DNA of 64,000 nucleotides, taken from Craterostigma plantagineum. Taxonomy: Eukaryota > Streptophyta > Magnoliopsida > Lamiales > Linderniaceae. Location: positions 1 through 64,000 of the forward strand of contig JAPQWV010001373.1 of NCBI GenBank assembly GCA_027422505.1. Direction: 5' to 3'. Position 1 is the stretch's first letter. Every line of letters begins with the position of its first letter. Shown in pieces: positions 23,960-33,253 of this stretch. Made by a program: the position numbers and the translations under genes. The notes beneath the pieces are model-generated. The model was not told the origin of the DNA. It searched no databases and saw only the letters and a program-made list of their open reading frames with translations.

Positions 23960-24450
23960 TTCTTCGCACGTTCCGTCCGTGGCCGCCTCTCCGCCGCTTC
24001 CGCCGCCTTCTGTGCCTTCGCCGCCGCGCGGCCCTCTGCGCCTCCGCCCACGCCGCCTTCTTTGCCTTCGCCGCGGCCCTCTTCTCCGCCGCCGCCTCCG
24101 CCGCCTTCATTCTCTCCGCCGCCGCCCTCTCCGCCGCGGCCGCCTCCGCCGCGGCCGTCTCCGCCGTGGCCGCCTCCGCCGCCGCCCTCTCCGCCGCGGC
24201 CGTCTCCGCCGCGGCGCCTCCGCCGCCGCCCTCTCCGCCGCGGCCGTCTCCGCCGCCGCCCTCTCCGCCGCCGCCCTCTCCGCCGCGGCCGCCTCCGCCG
24301 CCGCCCTATCCGCCGCGGCCCTCCCGCCGCGGCCGCCTCCGCCGCCGCCCTCTCCGCGCGGCCTCTCCGCCGCCTCGGCCGCGGCCCTCTCCGCCCCACG
24401 GCCGCGGCCTCCATCTCGGCCTCCATCTCCACATTCTCGCCCCCATGCCC
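23960..24450. repeat. GC-rich minisatellite in the Ulp1-like gene
   Basis: Imperfect tandem units built from GCCGCCGCCCTCTCCGCCGC, almost pure CCG/GCC on the plus strand. In the likely coding frame (minus) it gives AERAAAE-type helix repeats. Other frames give Arg-rich or Pro-rich products, so long open frames on both strands here are artefacts of composition. Confidence 0.85.
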
Positions 24451-24714
24451 TCACTCCCCGTCGGCGGCGAAGGAGGCGGCATGTCCTGATCGTAGCTTCT
24501 CGCAATATCCCGCACCGTTCTCGCCGTCAGGCTCTCAAGGGCTACAAAATTAGAGTATTACGTTAGATTTACGTAATATCAATATAATCTTATAAAATAA
24601 ACATTAAGTAAGACATACCTTGGACCACGATCGAGCGCAGCTCCTAATCTCCGTCCGCAAATTCGGACATCGCCTTCCAGCCTGTCCATTCTTCTATCGA
24701 AATGGGCGATGATT

Positions 24715-24820
24715 GAGCCGGAAGGAGGAGGAGACGGCCTCGGAGGAGGAAGACCTCGGAGGAGACGGCCTCGGAGGAGGAGACGGCCGAGGAGGAGACG
24801 ACCGAGGAGGAGACGCTGCA
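24715..24820. repeat. Short tandem repeat GGAGGAGACGGCC(T)CG
   Basis: Units of about 12-24 bp, roughly six times, within the middle part of the Ulp1-like gene; on the minus strand they read as RLLLG repeats. Confidence 0.8.
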
Positions 24821-26579
24821 AGCCGATGGTCGGTGCAGTAGACCGGCAGCCCATCAGAAGATGCTCCACTATCCTCTGGGCCACGGCATCATTCCGGCTG
24901 CCACAAAATCCGGCGACCGTGCGGAAGTGCCTTGAATCGGCTTCAGCATCGGTCGGTGTAAGGAAACACCGCACGTCCTGTGTATTTGTACAATTTAGAA
25001 AATGCAATCTAAATAAATCCATATTATAAATAAATAAATATACTTACATCCATCGCCACGGCACCGAATGCACGCTCGACCGCTTGCCATCCCGGAGCAG
25101 AGCTCTTGCCGTAAAATGTCGTCTTCCAATGGCACATACGGGCTAGCGGGAGCCCTTCGCCGGCTCTTCTCACAGTGAATTCTTGCCCGACGGTCGGCCA
25201 GCACTCGTATGCCAGAACCTGATAAAATAGAGTAGAAGTAAGTTAAAATAAATATAATATGTCTTAAATAATAATACAAAACTAATTTAATTACCTGAAG
25301 CGGCATTACGAAGCCGCTGATATCGAAGGTTGTTATGGTTTTCCATTCGATGCCATCTCCATCGCCCTCCCACGAGGTCTTTGTTCAGACCATAAATGAC
25401 CTCCTCGAACGATATCCTTCCCCAAGGATATTCGTTGAAGCGGCGAAGTCCTCCACCAGACGGAGCCACTCCTCCTTTACCTTCAAGTCCTTCTTTACCT
25501 CGCTCCCCTAGCACCCCGACGGCAAAATAAAGGGCCGCCATCTTCAATTTCTCGGGATGAACGCCGAGGCTCCACCGGCGTCACGGATCAATCCGTGATT
25601 GTCCCCTCCAAATCGTGTAAATATATAACGGGCTTGCCTGCGAGCCATAAAACAAACGTTAGTTTTTGAAATCGAAGTAAAAAAACGAATCAAAAGATAA
25701 AAAAAAATAGAATTAATACCAGGCCAATGCCTCGTCGCAAACTCGTCGAGGACGGTATCTCGGCTCGTTAGCGCTGCAGTCGAGGCCGTGAGTAGGCAAT
25801 ACTCGACCAATGAAAATCGTAATGGTCACCCACGAACGACCATCCAGAACTCCTTCGAGTCCGGCATGTACTCCAACTGCCGGCTCATCAAATACCACAT
25901 GATCATGTTCGAGTTGAGTGGTTTCGGGCCACCTTTATCAGGTTCCGAACTGAGTCCGTCTAACCATCTCCTCCAATTCCTCCCGTTCAAAAGCGTACGG
26001 ATGCGTTCGCATACCGACATGTACTGCGCGTCAGAGTGAGGGGGCATGGTATAAATTGTCCGCCGGCAACTTCGTCGGAAAATAGACCTGAAAACGCAAA
26101 AAAAAACACAAAAAATTCTCTGTTATTCGAGTACTTATTCGAGTCAAACACCACTCGAATAGAATTAAGCAATTATTCGAACCCTAATTACTCGAATAAT
26201 TACACGAAAAGGCGATGAAAACGATTTTTAAAAAAATCCGACCGAATATGACGTTTACGCAACGATTTAACATCAAAATCGATCGATTTAACGCTAATAA
26301 CAACACATCTAACCAAGAAATTCGTTCAACCAATTCGATTTAACAAAAACCCAAAATGCGACCAAAAACTCACCGTGGCTCTACCGCCGTCGATTTGCTC
26401 ATCCACACGGTTACGAACAGGCGCGGAAGGCTCCGATGATCTCGTCTTCTTTTCGCCATTGATGATTATGCTTGGGCTTGTGTACGATTTTCGAAGTAGT
26501 GATTGGTTTCGAAAGAGAGCGCGAGGATTAAGGTTTTCGAGTGATTTCTGTCTAACTTTCTTTCGAGCTTTTTAAAACA

Positions 26580-26860
26580 CTGCTATTCGAGTATTTATTC
26601 GAGTTTGTATTCGAGTTTTGACTCGAAAAGAGCACTCGATAAGATACTCGAATAATGTAGCTTACTCGTTAAATTTTCCAAACATTATTCGAGTCACCTT
26701 ATCTCTCGATTTTATTAGAGTAAGTCATTCGAGTCTTGCTTTTACTCGAATAAATCCGAATAAATTTTTCCTTTAATAAGTCAAAAATGCATTTATCGAG
26801 TCGTTTATTCGAGTGTAATGCACTCGAATAAAACTCGAATAACTTTCACTGTTTAAAGAA
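26580..26860. repeat. MULE array 5 of ATTCGAGT/ACTCGAAT words (right subterminal)
   Basis: I count 13 TCGAGT/ACTCGA hexamers in about 280 bp, lying about 110 bp inside the right MULE end. A smaller array 4 (four copies, 26120-26200) lies in an intron of the Ulp1-like gene. Confidence 0.8.
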
Positions 26861-26969
26861 GCGGATTAGCCTCCTTAACCAGTTTTTAGTAAGCGTATTT
26901 CAGTCATTTGAGAACCCGTTCCTCTTTTTTAAAAACGAAATAGAATCGTTCCTCTTTTTAAAAATCTCC

Positions 26970-27592
26970 ATCTTTCACACATCACACACTTCACTCAACC
27001 AAACATCAAACCAAATACGATTCTCCCGACCGCGACGAATCCGGGCAACAAGCTTCGGTGAAACTTACAACATCTATTATCATCGATTTAAGCAAGATAG
27101 GTAAAATCATTTACGCCCTCAGTTTCGTTCTTACATGCTAAAACTCGGATTTGTTCGTTTCGATTCCCCATAGCTTATATATTAGGATATAATATGTAGT
27201 TCATGAAGTGGGTCTTGCTAATTTCGCTTCCATTGCATATGAAATTCGTGTTTAGTAAGAGCCCTAACTTTAAGATTCGGAAATGCATAATTTCGTTTAT
27301 GTTGTGGTTTCAATGGGGGTTTTCGGTTTGGGAGAAAATATTTCACTAGACAACATGATTGGCTAGCTAATTTCAACAATGTTGTTAGTTGAATTCATGT
27401 TTCTTTATGCGCATAACACCGTGTTCGATGAATGCCTCGCTTGGGTTGGGTTGATTTGTTACTACTTATTTGGAATTGATGAAGAAAAGCTTGTCTCTTT
27501 GTATGGATTATGAAGATGATCTTTGATCGAGTTGAGCTAGCTTTGATTTGAACTTTTTCTTCTCGGAGAATCACATTCACTTTGTAGGTACG
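26970..27592 (+). other. Athila leader to the env-position ORF, with a possible intron
   Basis: Starts with the right TSD of the MULE. A donor-like CAAGATAG/GTAAAATC (27100/27101) and an acceptor-like CACTTTGTAG/GT (27586) could define a leader intron just ahead of the ATG at 27593. Confidence 0.45.
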
Positions 27593-28970
27593 ATGTCTCG
27601 ACGAAACCCCACACGTGCTAGCTCCTCCCGCCACCCACGTAACACCACCTCTAGCCCACCGGCACGCAACCGGCGACGCGGGCCAACGGACACGGTGAAT
27701 TTGCTAACCTCTATGGCCACTTTCACTAGTGACGATGCCCGTGGACAACGGTACGATAGGCTCAAAGGCATGAAATTCATGCGCACAGATCGACTCCACC
27801 GAGAGACCCTTGAACGCCTCGGCATTGTGAACCAGGTCGACCACTATCTTTCAACGAGTAGTTGGGACGCACTTTTCAGCATCGACGAGCCAGCATATGT
27901 GGAGCTCACACTGGGTTCCTCGCAACCTTCTCATTCGATGAGCACGACTACAAAAGGTCGTCCGTTTCCGTACCTTCAATAAAGAGCATGTGGTCAGTCT
28001 TGATAATTTGTGTAGAGCGCTCGGTCTCAAAGTCCCAAGCTACGTACACGGTGAACCCGATGCCATGATCATTACAAGTTCAAGCTCGATGGGACGGCTG
28101 TGCGGAATGAAATGTGGCGCGAGATGATACGCCCCAACTTCTAGGCCAGCCGGAAGCAGATTATAAAAGTACCCAATCGAAGGCTTCCTCGCTAATGATG
28201 CCGGGCCTACGATATATCCATCGGCTTTGCACCACTTCTGTCACCGCACGAGGCGAGTCACACGGTGTGGTCACATTACGGGATCTCTTTTACCTCCACC
28301 GCATTCGCAATGGATACAAGGTCCATCTCGGACTAGCTATGGCCCACGGATTCCGGCAGCAATCCGAGGGACGCGAGAAGGGAAAAATCACGGGGGACCG
28401 TTTATCACTAAGCTGGTGAAAGGATTGGGTTACTGGCCAGACGAGGAGCCCAACATGACAATATTTAATGGATCGAAGCACTTGGATGCACGGCACTTCA
28501 CATGATGAAGATGATCGAAAAGCTGCCTGAGTGGAAGAAGGAGAAACTATTCTATCGATGGCACGGACTACCGAGCATACACCGATATCCCGTTGCCTCT
28601 TGCCATGGAAGGCCCGTTCCCGCATCCAATTGACGCGAGTGCTGGTAGTCATACTGATTCTACCGGCCCGTCCACGTTTATCGTCGAGATTTCTCTGGTG
28701 TCAAAACTTACGTCGACGACCGACTCACCCCTCCGCGAAGAACTAGCCCAACAGCGAGCCGCAGATCGGGAGGAGAATGCCGCTGCCCATCACCGACGCG
28801 AGGAGGCCGAACGGAAACTCCAGAAACGGATGGATCGTCAGGAGAAAGCGCTGAAGAAAGTCCAAGATGCCATGAAGTTGCTTGCGGAGTCCCGCAAGCT
28901 GGTTGATCAAGGCGATGAGCCATCGTCCCCGAGGATGACGCCTAGCATCCTCGTCGGACCTGATTTCTAG
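27593..28970 (+). pseudogene. ATHILA-domain ORF in env-like position (frameshifted)
   Basis: Plant-specific Athila ORF located between pol and the 3' LTR. The ATG at 27593 begins MSRRNPTRASSS. Conserved parts include KFMRTDRLHRETLERLG (about 27770-27820), LATFSFDEHDYKRSSVS (about 27920), MMPGLRYIHRL, LRDLFYLHRIRNGYKVH and GYWPDEEPNMT. An acidic/basic coiled tail with EEAERKLQKRMDRQEKALKKV follows, before the stop at 28970. Several frame changes split it. The protein has been called env-like by position, but I see no signal peptide or clear transmembrane segment in it. Function unknown. Confidence 0.75.
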
Positions 28971-30525
28971 ATTTTATTTTGAAGACTTTAATGCTTCGAT
29001 ATGCGACTATATGTTTCTCGACTTACTTTGTTTTAACGTGCTTGTTTTAAACCGTCTGCTTACAGGGCAAACAACGTTAAGTATGCAAAGCTCGCATGCA
29101 TCATATTTACTTGGAATCAACCACCCAATCACACCTTCAAGTGTGGGGAGGAGGACTTAACATTTATGCTTCAACCTCGTCACACTTCGCCATCATTCTC
29201 ACCTAGTATAATCAGGGGAGTTCACGCTTTTTCAATAATTTTCCACTCCTTTTGTGCTTATAATTTTCCGTTGGGGACAACGTTTTTCTCAAGTGTGGGG
29301 AGGGGGAATTGGCGTGAACAGAATTTTTTTTGTTTCAAATGTGCGTGATCCGTTGAGAAAATGCATGTTCTTTTAATGTTTGGCATAATTAGTTGTTCAT
29401 TATCTTAAAAATAGAGTGCATGCTAGGGAATTATGTGAGAAATTAGGACATGCACAATGATTGATTTCTTTCGACATGAACGAGTTTGGCGATACTATGA
29501 AAGATTTGTATGCATGACCCACTTTTGTGAGCTGAAAAGTGCATAGTTTAATTCTCTCTAAACTTTCTCGTGGTGCATGTTGAAAATTACTAAGGTGAGA
29601 CTGCGTGAAAATGAGGGAGGCATTAGGAGATAAGTCCATAGCCAAAGTTTCGACCACGCCTGATCACCGTAGTTAGCCACTTTGAGCCTATTTAACTTGA
29701 GAAAACCCGGGGAATTATAAGTCGCTGACCTAAGAAACTTTCAGATTTCATCTTACCCGAGTAATAGAGGAAGTGGAGGTGAGTGCCAATGTCGAAAAGC
29801 GTAGATCGGCCATTGTTTAAAATATATAATCTCCTTTAGATAATCTGGCGTTAAGAACTCCTCCATCGATAATCTCTCACCCGCAAAGGGACTGGGAGAA
29901 GAGGGGCTTAGCGACACGAGAAGAGGAGCTTTGATACGTGGAAAAGATGTTCAGAACCCTTCCTTCGATAATCTCTCATGCTAAAAAAAAAAAAAAGTCA
30001 GAGAGAGAAGAAGGGCTTAACATAGAGAAAAAAAAATATAAAAAAAAGTCCAAGACGGCAAGAGCTAACCACGACGTATGCGGCGCGCTATCGAATAGTG
30101 GCACGACACCGACATGACCGCTTTGATATTTTCGATTGAAGTTTACTATCCATTATAGTCAGTTGAGCCTACTATAACCCGAAAAGACCTTCTGATTCAC
30201 GCCTTATCATCGAGAGTAGTAGATGCATAATCCACTGCGAGTTTATAGTAGGGGCTAGACTATTGCATTAATTGAGGGAATTCACCGACATTTAGCCTAT
30301 ACCCGAGTTACTCGAGTGAATTCCTGCATAGTACGGATCTGATTAATATTGCTTAAGAAGTTCTGTTGTTTGAGGTAGTCATTGTGTCATGTTTCGAATT
30401 TCTTGATTAATTCCGTTTCATGTTTTTCTATTTGAACGATGATGTGCAAAGGAAATGTATTACATGTTTTGATTTGTTAGCCTAAATTGCTTGAGGACAA
30501 GCAAAAGCTCAAGTGTGGGGAGGTT
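28971..30525 (+). other. Athila 3' non-coding region
   Basis: No gene. It contains three copies of CAAGTGTGGGGAGG (29138, 29290, 30510), the last being the polypurine tract next to the LTR. There is also a partial duplication around GATAATCTCTCA (about 29860-29880 and 29960-29980) and an A-run at 29985-29998. Confidence 0.7.
30510..30525 (+). promoter_or_regulatory. Athila polypurine tract
   Basis: CAAGTGTGGGGAGGTT immediately precedes the 3' LTR start TGATAAACGC at 30526, the expected position for plus-strand priming. Confidence 0.75.
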
Positions 30526-31929
30526 TGATAAACGCATTTTCATTCGTTTATCTCCATCATTTTCATGTCGAATGTTTGGTTTATGTGAGTTGTCTCATGC
30601 ATTTATTCATAATTTTTACATATTTGATGTCAAAGGTTTATGAGGCGATATTTGGGATGAACTGCGTAAACATGGAGCAGAAAGAAATTACAATTTTTTA
30701 ATCAACACGGCCTTCAACATGGCCATGTCCAGCAGAAGGAAGGAGAACTCTAGCTTCGGCCTCCCAACATGGTCTGACACACGGCCGTGTTTGTCAGCAG
30801 AAAAGAAAACACACTTGCGGCCTTCAACATGGCCTGATACATGGCCGTGTTTATCAACAGTGTTGGGCCTTAACCCTAAGCCCGAATGACACATGGCCGT
30901 GTTCGAAGCCATGTTCACCCTGTTTTCTACTTAAGCCGCAATTTGAAGCCCTAAGAGCAGCTAAGCCGCACAAACTCATTTCTAATCACCAAAACACCTC
31001 AAGAACGACTGAAGAACCCTAGAGATCAATCTCAAATGATCTCTAGGTGCTAAAGTGAAGATTTGAAGCTCATTTACACCGGAGGATCGAGCAAAGTACG
31101 AGGGATAAGCTTGAGCTCGCTAAATAGGGAAGAATCTATGTATTTCTCTGCTTTGTTCGTATACATCTCGTGGCTTCTTCCTTCATTATGAGTACCTAAT
31201 CATTTTGTGTGTTTGGGATGAGAAGAACGCTAGATAGCGTCGTAGTTTGGACGTAAAATACTCGTGAACACATGATATGGCTTTGTATCGTTTATGACAG
31301 CTTTTATTCGATTCAATATGTCTATGTATTGTTTTGAGAATCACATTTGGCATGTCTATGTGTTGGTGTGATGTTAGTAGACCGTTAAGGGCGAAAGCTA
31401 AATGACGGTTCGTTCTATCGTAAACGTTAGGCGTCGACTATAGGGCGAAAGCAAATAGTCGACCCTCACATTAGATAAACTACTATATATTCTCGTGACC
31501 ATTTAGGGCGAAAGCTAAGTTGGAAACGAGTAGGAATTATCGTGACATAGTCATTATCATGTGGTAACGGTATTACAACTTCATCGACGATATCTAGCGG
31601 GATTCGAAATCCAAGCACATTCCTTTTATTCAAAGTTACTCTTAAATCTTTAGTTGTGTTTTGATCATTTTTCTGTGTTAGTTAAGTTGTTGTGACTTAA
31701 TTCAAATTTAAAAATCTAAATCATTTGTTAGGCTAGATATTGAATTGATAGGTTATTACTAGTAATCGAGATTATTCCTCGTGTTCGATACTCGAATACT
31801 CGCTATAGCTATTTACAAACGATAGGTACACTGCCTATCGCGCGTGGTGATAGTTATAACATATTCGTTTTAATTATTACTTGACGTACTTGCACGGACA
31901 TTTATTTAAAACATACACGCGCGCGATCA
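30526..31929 (+). repeat. Athila 3' LTR
   Basis: Pairs with 10218-11625 and is followed by TSD CCCAT. It carries the same three GCGAAAGC hairpins (31391, 31445, 31508) and the ACGGCCGTG cluster. Differences from the 5' LTR are mostly one-base indels. Confidence 0.95.
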
Positions 31930-33253
31930 CCCATCGATGTTTTCATTACCTTGGCAGTATCTAGCCCGAATTTCTTCACTGTGTTCTTCGCATACTTCTC
32001 CTGGGACATGAAATACCGCCGTTGCTTTGCTTAATCTGCAGGCCTAAGAAAAATGTTAGCTCACCAATCATACTCATTTGAAAGTGGAATTCATAGCATA
32101 TACGAATTGGTCTAACATGGATTGAGAACTAGAGCAAAAAACAATATCATCTACATAAATCTGGGCAATCAAAATATATGTACCATTTACAAATAGCGTG
32201 CGATCAGCTTCACCTCGCACGGACCCAAATTCAAGTAGGAACGTTGTCAACCTACCATACCAAGCTCGAGGCGATTGCTTCAAGCCATAAAGCGCTTTCT
32301 GCAACTTAAAAACATGGTTAGGAAAATGTGGGTCTTCAAATCCTTTAGGCTGCTCAACATAAATTTCTTTATCTATATAACCATTCAAGGACGTACCTTA
32401 ATCCATTTGATGTAAAGTAATGTTAAGCCAACATGCAATTGCTAACAATAACCTAATCGATTCAAGTCTAGCAACGGGAGCAAATGTTTAATCAAAGTCA
32501 ATTCCCTCGACTTGTGTATAGCCTTGGGCAACTAGACGCAATTTATTCCTAACTACTGTACCATGCTCATCGGATTCTTAAAAATCCACTTAGTGTCTAT
32601 GACATTAATGTCTTTCGGACGTGGAACTAAGGTCCATGCTTGATTTTTCTCGAATTGCAAACAGTTCCTCTTGCATGGCATTGATCCAAAAACTGTCCTT
32701 GAGAGCTTCAAGAACGTTTTTGGCTCAGTATCAGATACAAAACAATTAAAGCGTACCTCGGCGTATACCGTGTTCATGCATACGTTCCTTACCATAGATT
32801 TGTAGTTGTGCGGCATGTCTCTAGTTTTACTTCCTTCGTTCAGATCTCCGATGATTAGGTCAGTGGGATGGTCCTTCTGTATCTTAGGTGTGGGATCTCT
32901 TCGAACTTCACTAGGTCCAGCCTCATCAGTCTGTTCAGGTGAAGATGTTGAGTCAAATGTTGGCTCAACATTCTCTTCCACATTAACCTCTGTCTCACTG
33001 ACAACTTGAATAACATCTGAAATATCAACTTGTGGAGCATATCTGCTTAGGTTAGTAGCATCATCAAAAACTATATTAATAGATACCTGAACAGATTTCA
33101 ATCGCAAGTTGTATACTCGATAAGCACGACTATTCGAAGAGTAACCTAGAAAGATGCATTTATACTTTTAGAATCGAACTTAGTCAAGTATTCATGATCA
33201 TTCAACATGTAGCAATAACACCCAAAAACATAAAAAATACTTGACAGTTGGCC
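31930..33253 (-). pseudogene. Copia reverse transcriptase and integrase C-terminal linker
   Basis: Minus-strand frames: a linker 33107-32553 with FGCYCYMLN just upstream, an acidic stretch with NVEENVEPTF, then the RT start (AWTLVPRP, DTKWIFK). The RT core is at 32388-32074 (KALYGLKQSPRAWYGRL; YVDDIVF catalytic box). Stops and frame changes interrupt it between 32550 and 32390. The segment runs into the Athila TSD at 31930 and continues at 10217. Confidence 0.85.

Larger units (their letters stand above)
23000..26459 (-). pseudogene. MULE passenger gene: DUF1985 plus Ulp1-like C48 cysteine peptidase
   Basis: A minus-strand multi-exon gene. The probable first exon is near 26459-26370 (GT donor after it), but the start codon is uncertain. 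The DUF1985-like block (about 26080-25290) has ELEEMVRRTQFG and then NEYPWGRISFEEVIYGLNKDL. A middle region with Arg/Leu- and Ala/Glu-rich repeats covers 24830-23900. The peptidase domain (about 23460-23000) has NAHWVLL with the catalytic His, LVLDSD with the Asp and, after an intron, GECGMYML with the Cys, so the triad is complete. The end SFRKFLTICM precedes a TAA at 23000. Related proteins cleave SUMO or similar modifiers. Frame shifts occur in several exons, so function is doubtful. Confidence 0.75.
18684..26969 (+). mobile_element. MULE (Mutator-like) carrying transposase and a Ulp1/DUF1985 gene
   Basis: Flanked by the 9-bp direct repeat ATCTTTCAC (18675-18683 and 26970-26978), the TSD length typical of MULEs. 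Ends are weak inverted repeats: left GGGCTATTTTAAAAA, right (reverse complement) GGAGATTTTTAAAAA, with similarity continuing for about 50 bp through A-rich GGGAAC/GAGGAAC boxes. Cargo: a MuDR-type transposase (plus, 19598-21860) and a DUF1985 plus C48 peptidase gene (minus, 26459-23000), convergent. This pairing matches the Kaonashi-type MULEs known in plants. Five arrays of TCGAGT/ACTCGA words lie near both ends, between the genes and in introns. Confidence 0.85.
10218..31929 (+). mobile_element. Athila-type Ty3/gypsy retrotransposon inserted in the copia RT/RNase H junction
   Basis: LTRs 10218-11625 and 30526-31929 (about 1.4 kb, nearly identical) are flanked by TSD CCCAT (10213-10217 and 31930-31934). 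After the left LTR comes the tRNA-Asp-type primer site TGGCGCCGTTGCCGGGGA (11632-11649). Next are gag, protease, RT, RNase H and integrase on the plus strand, a non-coding stretch, an ATHILA-domain ORF in the env-like position, and a purine tract before the right LTR. The high LTR identity indicates a fairly recent insertion. A MULE (18684-26969) lies between pol and the env-position ORF. Frameshifts break pol. Confidence 0.95.

Noticed and set aside
23695..24566. Several long Arg-rich, Pro-rich and Ala-rich open frames on both strands
   Set aside because: They arise from the CCG minisatellite, which has few stop codons in any frame. Only the Ala/Glu frame joined to the DUF1985 and peptidase parts is believable.
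19150..26860. CRISPR-like spaced repeats
   Set aside because: The words are short, degenerate, in both orientations and irregularly spaced; the context is a plant transposon.
27593..28970. True envelope glycoprotein gene
   Set aside because: The position is env-like, but there is no signal peptide, Cys pattern or convincing transmembrane segment; it is the plant ATHILA-domain ORF of unknown role.
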